The notes under the pieces are model-generated. The model did not search any database. It saw only the letters and a list, made by a program, of their open reading frames with translations, and was not told where the DNA came from. A DNA stretch of 11,300 nt from Actinomycetota bacterium (lineage in GTDB: Bacteria; Actinomycetota; Thermoleophilia; Gaiellales; Gaiellaceae). The DNA is taken from contig JACDAS010000102.1 of NCBI GenBank assembly GCA_013695295.1, positions 1 through 11,300 on the forward strand. The letters run 5' to 3'. Shown here one piece after another: positions 1 to 6,156 of the stretch (position 1 is the stretch's first letter; the number at the start of each line of letters is the position of its first letter). Both the position numbers and the translations under genes were made by a program.

Positions 1-461
1 CTTCCTCCGGCCGCTTCGATCTTCGTCCGCGCGGTGCCCGAGAACGCGTGGGCCGAGACCGAAAGCTTCTTCGAGAGCTCGCCCTGGCCCAGGATCTTCA
101 CGTCGATTCTCGTGTTCTTGATCACCCCGGCCGACACGAGCGCCTCGGGCGTGACCTCCGTGCCGTCCTCGAAGCGCTCGAGGTCACGCACGTTCACCGG
201 GGTCGTCGAGGTGCGGAAGGGGCCCATCGGCATCGCGTCCTTCGAGGTCGAACCTCGCTGCTTGCCGACACGCATGTGGAGAGGCATCTGCCCGCCCTCG
301 AAGCCCGCTCGCATCTTCCCCGAGCCCGAACGGGACTTCTGGCCCTTGATCCCGCGGCCCGAGTACCGTCCCTTGCCCGATCCGAGCCCTCGGCCGACGC
401 GCTTGCGGTCCCGCCGCGGACTCGCGGGCTTCAGGTTCGAGAGGTTCAGCTCCTCAGCCAT
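1..461 (-). CDS. rplO: 50S ribosomal protein L15 (3' end beyond window)
   Basis: L15 is a late-assembling large-subunit protein that binds 23S rRNA. The 153 visible codons begin MAEELNLSNLKPA and carry the basic glycine-rich N-terminal tail typical of the family: GRGLGSGKGRYSGRG at about residues 24-38, then KGQKSRSG and the GFEGGQMPLHMR motif near residues 53-64. The globular C-terminal part runs to KIEAAGG at the window edge. L15 is usually about 145-155 residues, so only a few residues and the stop should be missing. The ATG lies inside the end of rpmD (8-base overlap, ATGGCTGA), and its own Shine-Dalgarno sequence is weak, so it probably depends on translation of rpmD. Identity is secure. 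Confidence 0.97.
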   Translation of the reverse strand, partial: MAEELNLSNLKPASPRRDRKRVGRGLGSGKGRYSGRGIKGQKSRSGSGKMRAGFEGGQMPLHMRVGKQRGSTSKDAMPMGPFRTSTTPVNVRDLERFEDGTEVTPEALVSAGVIKNTRIDVKILGQGELSKKLSVSAHAFSGTARTKIEAAGG

Positions 462-654
462 CGCGGCGCTCGTCCCGGCCACCCTCGACGGAGACGAGGT
501 GGCTGACCTTTCTCAGCATACCGGCGAGCTGTGGGCTCTCGGCGTGCTCGACGGTGCGCCCGATCCGGCCGAGCCCGAGCGCGCGGAGCGTGCCCCGGTG
601 GCGCTGGCTCTGCCCGATCTGGCTACGAACCTGCGTGATCCTCAGCCGAGCCAT
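454..654 (-). CDS. rpmD: 50S ribosomal protein L30
   Basis: L30 is a small large-subunit protein that binds 23S rRNA. The 66-residue product begins MARLRITQVRSQIG and continues with HRGTLRALGLGRIGRTVEH, the standard L30 signature (R-x-TL-x-ALGLGRIG). The ferredoxin-like fold ends in a helix and the VSHLVSVE strand. It is slightly longer than the usual 58-60 residues because of a charged tail, GGRDERRDG. The ATG shares one base with the rpsE stop (TGATG) and its 3' end overlaps rplO, so translation is almost certainly coupled in both directions. rpmD between rpsE and rplO is the normal spc operon position. Confidence 0.96.
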   Translation of the reverse strand: MARLRITQVRSQIGQSQRHRGTLRALGLGRIGRTVEHAESPQLAGMLRKVSHLVSVEGGRDERRDG

Positions 655-1463
655 CAGCGCTCGCCCTCTCGCTCGCCGTCCTCGCGATCGCCTGTGACCG
701 CATCTCGCACCTTGCCCACGGCGGCACCGGCTGCGTCCGCAGCCGTGCCGACCGCATCCTTCGCTGTCTCGACTGCCCGCTCGACGAGCCCTGGCTCAGT
801 CGGCTCAGCGGCAGCTGGCTCGGCGGACCGGTCCGAGGCGCTCGCCGCGCTAGTCTCGGCCGGCTCAGGCGGCGGCTCAGGGGCGGTGCCGTCGTCACCT
901 CGGCCCTGCGGTGGGGCGACCGACGGCTCCGCCGGTAAGGCCTGCTTTCTCGGAGTCGCGCTCACCGGCAGGACCTGGCTGATCGTCAGACCCCGGGCGC
1001 GCGCAACGTCGGCTGGACGACGCAGCTTCTTCAGCCCGTCGACGGTCGCCTTCAGCATGTTGATCGGATTCGTCGTCCCGAGGCTCTTCGCAAGGATGTC
1101 CCGGATCCCGGCCAGCTCGAGCACGGCACGCACGCCGCCGCCGGCGATGACGCCCGTTCCCTCGCTGGCGGGGCGGAGCAGGACGCGAGCGGCGTCCGAG
1201 CGGCCGAGGATCTCGTGGGTGATCGTCGTGCCGTGCTTCGGCACGGTGAAGAGATTCTTCTTCGCGTCGTCCACTGCCTTCGAGATGGCGAGCGGGACCT
1301 CGCGGGCCTTGCCGTAGCCCACGCCGACCCGGTCGACCTCGTCGCCGATCACGACCAGAGCCGTGAACGAGAAGCGACGCCCGCCCTTGACGACCTTGGC
1401 GACGCGGTTGATCTCGACGACCCGTTCCTTGAGCTCTCTGGTGTCGCGCACGTCGGCCGCCAC
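654..1463 (-). CDS. rpsE: 30S ribosomal protein S5 with long C-terminal tail
   Basis: S5 lies at the mRNA entry side of the 30S subunit beside S3 and S4, and contributes to decoding fidelity and mRNA unwinding. Residues 1-165 are a full S5. The N-terminal double-stranded-RNA-binding-like domain contains the VKGGRRFSFTALVVIGD loop, the region where spectinomycin-resistance changes occur in other bacteria. The C-terminal domain contains RPASEGTGVIAGGGVRAVLE. Residues 166-269 are an extra tail of about 104 residues: first Pro/Ala/Glu-rich (about 175-224), then a heptad-like amphipathic stretch around VERAVETAKDAVGTAADA, ending in charged residues. Typical S5 has 160-220 residues. The GTG start overlaps the rplR stop by one base (TAGTG). 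Identity is certain; the role of the tail is unknown. Confidence 0.97.
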   Translation of the reverse strand: MAADVRDTRELKERVVEINRVAKVVKGGRRFSFTALVVIGDEVDRVGVGYGKAREVPLAISKAVDDAKKNLFTVPKHGTTITHEILGRSDAARVLLRPASEGTGVIAGGGVRAVLELAGIRDILAKSLGTTNPINMLKATVDGLKKLRRPADVARARGLTISQVLPVSATPRKQALPAEPSVAPPQGRGDDGTAPEPPPEPAETSAASASDRSAEPAAAEPTEPGLVERAVETAKDAVGTAADAAGAAVGKVRDAVTGDREDGEREGER

Positions 1464-1813
1464 TAGAAGACCAGTCCTCCCTCGCGCGCGGCGTCTGCGA
1501 GCGCCTTCACGCGTCCGTGGTAGAGGTAGCCGCCGCGGTCGAAGACCACTCGCTCGATCCCCGCCTTCTTCGCGCCGGTCGCGAGCAGCTTACCGACCTC
1601 GCCTGCCTGGTCGGTCTTCGTGCCCTTGAAGGAGCGCTTGAGATCGAGCCAGCTCGCGGCCGCGAGGGTGCGGGCCGCGCGGTCGTCGACGAGCTGTGCC
1701 GAGATCCCGCGATTCGAGCGGAAGACGACGAGGCGAGGCCGCTCGGCCGTGCCGGAGACCTTGCCGCGCACGCGCCGGTGGCGCCTCAGGCGAGCCTGGC
1801 GAACGTCAAGCAC
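1463..1813 (-). CDS. rplR: 50S ribosomal protein L18
   Basis: L18 binds 5S rRNA with L5 and helps dock it into the central protuberance. The 116-residue product has the basic N-terminus RQARLRRHRRVRGKVSGT, the strand PRLVVFRSNRGISAQLVDD, and the C-terminal VVFDRGGYLYHGRVKALAD and GGLVF motifs that define the family. Length is normal. The start is a GTG inside the end of rplF (8-base overlap, GTGCTTGA). It gives the usual spacing before the basic segment, and no better upstream start is compatible with the rplF frame. The position between rplF and rpsE is canonical. Confidence 0.97.
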   Translation of the reverse strand: MLDVRQARLRRHRRVRGKVSGTAERPRLVVFRSNRGISAQLVDDRAARTLAAASWLDLKRSFKGTKTDQAGEVGKLLATGAKKAGIERVVFDRGGYLYHGRVKALADAAREGGLVF

Positions 1814-2339
1814 GCTTGCCCACCTTGCGACGCACGTACTCGCCCTCGTACCGGATGCCCTTGCCCTTGTAGGGCTCGGGCGGCCGAACCGACCGCACCT
1901 CTGCCGCCGTCTGGCCGACCTGCTGCTTGTCGATGCCCTTGACGACGACCTGGGTGGGCACGGGGACTTCGAAGGAGATTCCGGTCCGCGGCTTGATCAC
2001 GACCGGGTGCGAGAAGCCGACGTTCAGCTCGAGGTCGGTGCCGCGGAGGGCCGCGCGGTAGCCGACGCCCTGGATCTCGAGCCGCTTCTCGAACCCCTTG
2101 GTCACGCCCTCGACCATGTTCGCGATCAGCGTGCGCGTGAGCCCGTGCAGCGCACGGTCCTGTCCGCGCTCGGTGGGCCGCGCAACGGTGATCTCACTCT
2201 CGGAGCGCTCGATCGTCATCCGCAGCGGAACCTGCTGGGTGAGCTCGCCGAGCGGCCCGTTGACCATCACGCGGCCAGGGTCGATCGCGACGTTGACGCC
2301 GGTGGGCAGCTCGATGGGTTTTCGTCCGATTCGACTCAC
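1806..2339 (-). CDS. rplF: 50S ribosomal protein L6
   Basis: L6 lies near the sarcin-ricin loop and the factor-binding site of the large subunit. The 177-residue product begins MSRIGRKPIELPTGV, the near-invariant L6 N-terminus. It has two tandem L6 domains; the second carries VGFSHPVVIKPRTGISFEV (about residues 97-115) and the closing RPPEPYKGKGIRYEGEYV signature, followed by the basic end RRKVGKRA. The start is GTG, with a GAGGAAG ribosome binding site a few bases upstream. A 44-base gap separates it from rpsH and it overlaps rplR by 8 bases. Length and motifs are normal. Confidence 0.98.
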   Translation of the reverse strand: MSRIGRKPIELPTGVNVAIDPGRVMVNGPLGELTQQVPLRMTIERSESEITVARPTERGQDRALHGLTRTLIANMVEGVTKGFEKRLEIQGVGYRAALRGTDLELNVGFSHPVVIKPRTGISFEVPVPTQVVVKGIDKQQVGQTAAEVRSVRPPEPYKGKGIRYEGEYVRRKVGKRA

Positions 2340-2383
2340 GATTTCTTCCTCGTCTCTCGCAGTTCCCCGGCGGCGTCAGACGC

Positions 2384-2779
2384 TCACCAGATGAAACAGA
2401 TGACCTCTCCGCCGACCCCTCGCTCCCCGGCAGTGCGGCTCGTGATCACGCCCCCCGAGGTGGACATGATCGCGGTTCCCATCCCACCCAGCACGCGCGG
2501 GAGCCTGTCCTTGCGGGCGTAGATCCGCCGGCCGGGCTTCGAGACCCGCTTCAGGTCGGTCAGAATCCGCTCCCGGTTCCGGCCGAACTTGAGCTCGACC
2601 ACGAGCGAGTTGAAGCTCTCGCCCTGCTCGACCCGGAAGTCCTTGATGTAGCCCTCCTCCTTGAGCAGGCGCGCGATGTCCTCCTTCAGGCGCGAGGTGG
2701 GCATCTGCGTCCGGTCGTGCATCGCCTTGTTGGCGTTGCGGATCCGGGTGAGCATGTCGGCAATGGGATCAGTCTGCAT
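2384..2779 (-). CDS. rpsH: 30S ribosomal protein S8
   Basis: S8 is a primary 16S rRNA-binding protein of the 30S body. In Escherichia coli it also represses the spc operon by binding its own mRNA. The 131-residue product begins MQTDPIADMLTRIRNAN, the family N-terminus, and ends with the GGMGTAIMSTSGGVITSRTA loop and GGEVICFIW, the conserved RNA-binding C-terminus. The start is strongly supported by GAGGAGAAACGT directly before the ATG. It sits after a 67-base gap from rpsN that contains a hairpin. I could not recognise an S8-site mimic in the window, so feedback here is unproven. Confidence 0.98.
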   Translation of the reverse strand: MQTDPIADMLTRIRNANKAMHDRTQMPTSRLKEDIARLLKEEGYIKDFRVEQGESFNSLVVELKFGRNRERILTDLKRVSKPGRRIYARKDRLPRVLGGMGTAIMSTSGGVITSRTAGERGVGGEVICFIW

Positions 2780-2824
2780 ACGTTTCTCCTCTATCTCCCG
2801 AGCGAAGCGACGGGACTAACCAGG

Positions 2825-2853
2825 CTGGTGAAAATGCGCGGCATTCTCACCAG
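2825..2853 (-). promoter_or_regulatory. hairpin spanning the rpsN stop, upstream of rpsH
   Basis: On the mRNA 2853-2841 and 2837-2825 form a 13-bp stem with one G-U pair and a three-base loop. The 5' arm includes the last rpsN codon and stop. There is no U-run, so it is not a standard terminator. Its continuous stem does not resemble the bulged S8-binding site that controls the spc operon in E. coli. It may mark an mRNA processing or stability point before rpsH. Confidence 0.5.
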
Positions 2854-3032
2854 GAAGACTTTGTCATGCCTGGGATGACGCCCTCGTGGGCGAGGTCCCG
2901 CAGGCAGATCCGGCAGAGCCCGAACTTCTTGAAGACCGCGCGCGGCCTGCCGCAGCGATTGCAGCGCGTGTACTGGCGCACCTTGAAGCGCTGCGGTCGC
3001 GCCGCCTTGGCGATCAGGGACTTCTTTGCCAC
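2847..3032 (-). CDS. rpsN: 30S ribosomal protein S14, zinc-binding (type Z) form
   Basis: S14 is a 30S head protein placed beside S3 and S10. This is the short zinc-ribbon version: 61 residues with CNRC at 24-27 and CRIC at 40-43, flanked by the RPRAVFKKFGLCRICLRDLAHEG-type region and ending GVIPGMTKSSW. Zinc-free paralogs are longer and lack the cysteines. The GTG start directly follows the rplE TAG stop with no spacer, and GAGGGAG upstream serves as the ribosome binding site. Its last codons and stop lie in the 5' arm of a 13-bp hairpin that extends into the gap before rpsH. Confidence 0.97.
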   Translation of the reverse strand: MAKKSLIAKAARPQRFKVRQYTRCNRCGRPRAVFKKFGLCRICLRDLAHEGVIPGMTKSSW

Positions 3033-3638
3033 CTACTGCTCCCTCCTCGACTCCGCAGCGAGCGGCAAGCCGAGCCCGCGCAGCAGCGCGAGGGCCTGCT
3101 CGTCCGTCTCTGCGGTGGTCGTGATCGCGACGTCCAGACCGCGGACCTGCGCGACGTCGTCGTAGTTGATCTCCGGGAAGATGATCTGCTCCCTGATCCC
3201 GAGCGAGTAGTTCCCACGCCCGTCGAATGAGCCGGGGCTCAGGCCCCGGAAGTCGCGGATCCGGGGCAGGGCGATCGAGACGAGCCGGTCGAGGAACTCC
3301 CACATCCGCGCTCCACGCAGCGTCACACGAGCCCCGATCGGCATGCCCTCGCGGAGCTTGAAGGCGGCGATCGACTTGCGCGCCCGGCGCACCTGCGCGC
3401 GCTGTCCGGCGATCGTCGTCAGCTCCTCGATCGCGCCGTCGAGCGCCTTCGCGTCGGTCTTCGCCTCGCCGACGCCCATGTTGAGCGTGATCTTCGAGAC
3501 CCTAGGGACCTGCATGACCGAGTCGAGGGCGAGCTCCTGCTGGAGCTGGGGACGCAGCTCGCTCTCGTAGCGCTCCTTCAGCCGTGGCCGGTAGCCCTTC
3601 GCGGCCTTGGCGGCGGTCTTCGTCTTCGCGGCGGCCAT
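3033..3638 (-). CDS. rplE: 50S ribosomal protein L5
   Basis: L5 binds 5S rRNA in the central protuberance and contacts the P-site tRNA. The 201-residue protein begins with a short Ala/Lys-rich leader (MAAAKTKTAAKAAKG), then RPRLKERYESEL. Family motifs follow: VPRVSKITLNMGVGEA (about 44-59), IAAFKLREGMPIGARVTLRG (about 90-109), FDGRGNYSLGI and FPEINYDDV. It is about 20 residues longer than E. coli L5 because of the leader and a short tail. The ATG shares a base with the rplX stop (TGATG), with GAGGAG upstream. It is followed without a spacer by rpsN. Confidence 0.98.
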   Translation of the reverse strand: MAAAKTKTAAKAAKGYRPRLKERYESELRPQLQQELALDSVMQVPRVSKITLNMGVGEAKTDAKALDGAIEELTTIAGQRAQVRRARKSIAAFKLREGMPIGARVTLRGARMWEFLDRLVSIALPRIRDFRGLSPGSFDGRGNYSLGIREQIIFPEINYDDVAQVRGLDVAITTTAETDEQALALLRGLGLPLAAESRREQ

Positions 3639-3997
3639 CAGCGATCGATCTCCTCGCCGCAGTCGGCCCGTTTGCAGACCCGGACCTTCCGCTGCTCGTC
3701 CTTGACCTGCTTCACCAGCATCCCCACCCGAGTGGGTCGCCCGCAGGTCGGGCAGACGACCATCACGGTCGAGATCGGAAGCGGTGCGGCCCTTTCGATC
3801 ACGCCGCCGGCTGACATCTGGGTGCCGCCCATCCTGCTCGCGTCGCGGAGCGGCTTCGGGCGCGTGTGCCGCTTGACGAGATTCAGGTTCTCGACGGTCA
3901 CGCGGCGCGCCTTCGAGTCCGCCTGGATCACGCGGCCCTGCTTGCCGCGATCCTTGCCGCTCAGGATGTGGACGACGTCGCCCTTCTTGACCTTCAT
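3638..3997 (-). CDS. rplX: 50S ribosomal protein L24 with zinc-ribbon cysteines
   Basis: L24 starts large-subunit assembly and lies near the exit-tunnel opening. The product has 119 residues. The N-terminal KOW motif is clear (KKGDVVHILSGKDRGKQGRV, about 4-23), followed by NLVKRHTRPKP. The C-terminal half carries CPTC at 82-85 and further cysteines at 108 and 113, an arrangement that could hold a zinc ion. Many non-proteobacterial L24 proteins have this form, and it fits the zinc-type S14 nearby. The ATG shares one base with the rplN stop, with a strong GGAGGTG ribosome binding site upstream. The stop shares one base with the rplE start. Confidence 0.97.
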   Translation of the reverse strand: MKVKKGDVVHILSGKDRGKQGRVIQADSKARRVTVENLNLVKRHTRPKPLRDASRMGGTQMSAGGVIERAAPLPISTVMVVCPTCGRPTRVGMLVKQVKDEQRKVRVCKRADCGEEIDR

Positions 3998-4365
3998 CAG
4001 AGCACCTCCGGAGCAAGCGAAACGATCTTCATGAAGTTCTTCTCCCGCAGCTCGCGCGCGACCGGCCCGAAGATCCGTGTCCCGCGCGGATTTCGCTGCC
4101 CGTCGATCAGCACGGCCGCGTTCTCGTCGAACGCGATCGAGGTGCCGTCCTCGCGTCCGAAAGGCTTCTTCGTGCGCACCACGACGGCCTGGACGACCTC
4201 GCCCTTCTTGACGGCGCCCTGCGGCGTCGCCGTCTTCACGGTCGCGGTGATGATGTCCCCGACCCGCGCGTAGCGGCGCTTCGAGCCGCCCTTGACGCGG
4301 ATGCAGAGGATCTCGCGCGCGCCGGTGTTGTCGGCCACGCGAAGGCGTGATTCCTGCTGGATCAC
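3997..4365 (-). CDS. rplN: 50S ribosomal protein L14
   Basis: L14 lies at the subunit interface and forms an intersubunit bridge; it is also the target of ribosome-silencing factor RsfS in other bacteria. The 122-residue product is very well conserved: MIQQESRLRVADNTGAREI at the N-terminus, GDIITATVKTATPQG and VVRTKKPFGREDG in the middle, and GTRIFGPVARELREKNFMKI near the C-terminus. Length is exactly normal. The start is GTG; its purine-rich ribosome binding site (GAAGAGAG) lies inside the right-hand-gene arm of the foldback element that fills the unusual 163-base gap from rpsQ. Confidence 0.98.
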   Translation of the reverse strand: MIQQESRLRVADNTGAREILCIRVKGGSKRRYARVGDIITATVKTATPQGAVKKGEVVQAVVVRTKKPFGREDGTSIAFDENAAVLIDGQRNPRGTRIFGPVARELREKNFMKIVSLAPEVL

Positions 4366-4529
4366 AGGTCACTCTCTTCGCAGATCGTGCGCGCCAGCCG
4401 CGAAACGCCCGCGTCGCAAGGACGCAGGGCGCGCTCGTAGCTGGAGGCTACGGGCGCGACTGAGGACGCCGCGAGGCGGAGCGTTGCAGCGCCCTGGCGT
4501 GTACGAGGTGTGATGAGAGAGACCGCCAT
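4362..4529 (-). CDS. possible 55-codon ORF bridging rpsQ and rplN
   Basis: This reading frame starts with an ATG that shares one base with the rpsQ stop (TAATG). It runs through the entire foldback element and stops at a TGA that overlaps the rplN GTG as GTGA. The predicted peptide begins MAVSLITPRTRQG, has two cysteines (38 and 50) and ends CEESDL. I recognise no family. The 19-base block shared with the other element copy is read there in a different frame, which argues against selection on the peptide. Two readings are possible: a real small gene, or a stop-free passage that keeps ribosomes moving to rplN. It may also be chance in GC-rich DNA. Confidence 0.2.
   Translation of the reverse strand: MAVSLITPRTRQGAATLRLAASSVAPVASSYERALRPCDAGVSRLARTICEESDL
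4367..4524. repeat. foldback element copy A, between rpsQ and rplN
   Basis: Two 30-base arms (4367-4396 and 4495-4524) are complementary at 23 of 30 positions, with three more G-T pairs. Further in, AACGC (4404-4408) faces GCGTT (4481-4485). The centre is a 12-bp hairpin, 4430-4441 with 4447-4458 (one T-G pair), with loop TGGAG. It is flanked by CAAGGACGCAGGG (4417-4429) and a 19-base block at 4453-4471 that reads GGCGCGACTGAGGACGCCG. Both blocks recur exactly in copy B. The element fills almost the whole rpsQ-rplN gap, a junction that is normally only a few bases. No clear target duplication is visible. The blocks and pairing are seen directly; mobility is inference. Confidence 0.8.
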
Positions 4530-5440
4530 TACTTGGCCGCCTCCACCACTTCGGCCAGTCGCCAGCGCTTGGTCTTCGAGATCGGGCGCGTCTCGACGAT
4601 GCGGACGACGTCTCCGACCTTCGCCGCGTTCCGCTCGTCGTGTGCGTGGAAGCGCGTCGAGCGGCGGACGACCTTCTGGTAGCGGGGATGTGCCTTGATC
4701 GTGTCGACCTTGACCACGATCGTCTTGTCCATGGCGCTCGAGACGACGACGCCGCGCCGTTCCTGCGACCTGCCGCGCTCGGCTTCAGGCTTCGGCAGTC
4801 GGACGATCGGCTTCCGCGTGGCCGGCTGACCACGCTTCGGCTTCGATCGCTGGCGGCGCTCGCTGCGCGGCTGGCGCTTCTTCTTTCGCTTCGGCTCCTG
4901 CGGTGCCGGGGCGGCCGGGACTTCCGGAGGACTCACCGGGGCGGGGGCCTCGGCGGCCGCGGTGGCAGCCTCGAGGTCGGGGGCGGGCTCGCCTGTGACG
5001 CCCGGCTCCTCGGCCACCGGCGCCTCCTCGGAGGCCTCCTCGACCGGGGACTCGGACCCCTCGGCGGAAGCAGAAGTCACCGCGGGCTCGGGCACGGCCT
5101 CCGGCTCGGGCTCGGGCTCGGCAGCAGGGGCCGGCTCAACAGGCGCGACCTCGAGCTCGGCGGTGGCGGCGGCCTGCCCCGGCTCCTCGCCGGCGACCGC
5201 GCCCTCGGCGGCCTCGATCTCCTCCACGACGAGCGGTGCCTCGGCGGGCACGGCGGCGGCCTCCTCGGCCTTCTTGCGGGAGCGCTTCGGCTTCGCTTCG
5301 GCGGCCCCCTCGTCCGCCGGCGCGTCGGCAGGCTGCGCCGGCGCGGCGGCCTTCTTGGCCGCGCGCTTCGGCTTCACCTCGGCGGGCGCCTCGGCGCCGC
5401 TTTCGTCCCCGGCCTCGATCGGATCCTTCTCGTCTGCCAT
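4529..5440 (-). CDS. rpsQ: 30S ribosomal protein S17 with about 225-residue N-terminal extension
   Basis: S17 is a primary 16S rRNA-binding protein of the 30S body with an OB fold. Residues about 228-303 are a complete S17: GVVVSSAMDKTIVVKVDTIK, then HPRYQKVVRRSTRFHAHDE, GDVVRIVETRPISKTKRW and the end AEVVEAAK. S17 is usually 80-110 residues, and this product has 303. The extension has three parts: two copies of a Lys-rich motif 27 residues apart (KPKRAAKKA at 23-31 and KPKRSRKKA at 50-58); an acidic Ala/Pro/Glu-rich stretch from about 59 to 180; and a strongly basic stretch from 184 to 229. The ATG is supported by GGGGAGGAG just upstream and by a one-base TGATG overlap with the rpmC stop. 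A later start would leave a gap of about 700 bases. S17 identity is certain and the long form is very likely. Confidence 0.94.
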   Translation of the reverse strand: MADEKDPIEAGDESGAEAPAEVKPKRAAKKAAAPAQPADAPADEGAAEAKPKRSRKKAEEAAAVPAEAPLVVEEIEAAEGAVAGEEPGQAAATAELEVAPVEPAPAAEPEPEPEAVPEPAVTSASAEGSESPVEEASEEAPVAEEPGVTGEPAPDLEAATAAAEAPAPVSPPEVPAAPAPQEPKRKKKRQPRSERRQRSKPKRGQPATRKPIVRLPKPEAERGRSQERRGVVVSSAMDKTIVVKVDTIKAHPRYQKVVRRSTRFHAHDERNAAKVGDVVRIVETRPISKTKRWRLAEVVEAAK

Positions 5441-5643
5441 CAGCTCCTCCCCGCGGGGGTCTCGCGCTCGTGACGAAGGGTCAGCAGGCGCGCGATCTCG
5501 CGCTTGGCCAGCCGCAGGCGCGCGGGATTCTCGAGCGCCCCGGTCGCCGACTGGAAGCGCAGGTTGAACAGCTCCTGCCTCGTGTCGGCCAGCTTCTGGC
5601 GAAGCTCGTCGTCGGTCAGATCGCGCAGCTGCCTGGCTTTCAT
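5440..5643 (-). CDS. rpmC: 50S ribosomal protein L29
   Basis: L29 lies next to L23 at the exit-tunnel rim. The 67-residue product is a two-helix hairpin: MKARQLRDLTDDELRQKLAD, then the signature ELFNLRFQSATGALENPARL and a basic second helix REIARLLTLRHERE. Length is normal for this ATG, which has AGGGAG upstream. The same frame is open further back to a GTG at 5724, three bases from the rplP stop. That start would add 27 residues (beginning MFARKLAQRSRW) and close the 87-base gap. I prefer the ATG because of its ribosome binding site and the normal family length. The stop shares one base with the rpsQ start. Confidence 0.95.
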   Translation of the reverse strand: MKARQLRDLTDDELRQKLADTRQELFNLRFQSATGALENPARLRLAKREIARLLTLRHERETPAGRS

Positions 5644-5730
5644 CGCATCTCCCTGGTCCGGACGTGGTGAACGGGCGCCGTGCCTGAACCACCGGCTGCG
5701 CTGCGCAAGCTTCCGGGCAAACACCTACAT

Positions 5731-6156
5731 CTACACATCGAATGGGTTCCCTTCGCGGGTGACGATCTTGGTCTTCACGGCCAGCTTCGTCCCGGCCAGA
5801 CGCAGCGCCTCGCGCGCGAGCGGCTCCGGCACTCCTGCGAGCTCGAACATGACGCGGCCCGGCTTGATCACCACGACCCAGTGCTCGGGCGAGCCCTTGC
5901 CCTTGCCCATGCGGGTCTCCGCGGGCTTCTGGGTGACAGGCTTGTCCGGGAAGACGTTGATCCACACCTTGCCGCCGCGCTTGATCTTGCGGGTCATGGC
6001 GATTCGCGCCGCCTCGATCTGGCGGTTCGTGATCCAGGCCGCCTCGAGCGCCTTCAGCCCGAACTCCCCGGACTGGACGGTCGTCTGGCCCTTCGAGAGG
6101 CCGGCCCGGCGGCCGCGATGCTGCTTGCGGAACTTGGTCTTCCTCGGCAGCAGCAT
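5731..6156 (-). CDS. rplP: 50S ribosomal protein L16
   Basis: L16 sits near the peptidyl-transferase centre and A-site tRNA, and organises 23S rRNA late in assembly. The 141-residue protein begins MLLPRKTKFRKQHRGR, followed by GEFGLKALEAAWITNRQIEA (about 31-50) and RMGKGKGSPEHWVVVIKPGR (about 82-101), all diagnostic. The region around RMGKGKG is where E. coli L16 is hydroxylated on an arginine. The ATG shares one base with the rpsC stop (TGATG). The gene ends in TAG and is followed by an 87-base gap before the chosen rpmC start. Length is normal. Confidence 0.98.
   Translation of the reverse strand: MLLPRKTKFRKQHRGRRAGLSKGQTTVQSGEFGLKALEAAWITNRQIEAARIAMTRKIKRGGKVWINVFPDKPVTQKPAETRMGKGKGSPEHWVVVIKPGRVMFELAGVPEPLAREALRLAGTKLAVKTKIVTREGNPFDV

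Noticed and set aside
34..1317. 427-codon plus-strand ORF opposite rplO, rpmD and rpsE
   Set aside because: It is antisense to three secure genes, its composition is low-complexity Arg/Pro/Ser, and no domain is recognisable.
2825..2853. S8 autoregulatory binding site
   Set aside because: The stem is continuous and lacks the bulged internal loop of the known S8 site; its position after the rpsN stop also differs from the E. coli arrangement near rplE.
4367..4524. Integron attC site
   Set aside because: The conserved part is in the centre rather than at the ends, no GTTRRRY core was seen, and the context is a core operon without cassettes.
5440..5965. Extension of rpsQ upstream of 5440
   Set aside because: The frame stays open but runs through rpmC in another frame. 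The ATG at 5440 has a strong ribosome binding site and a TGATG junction.
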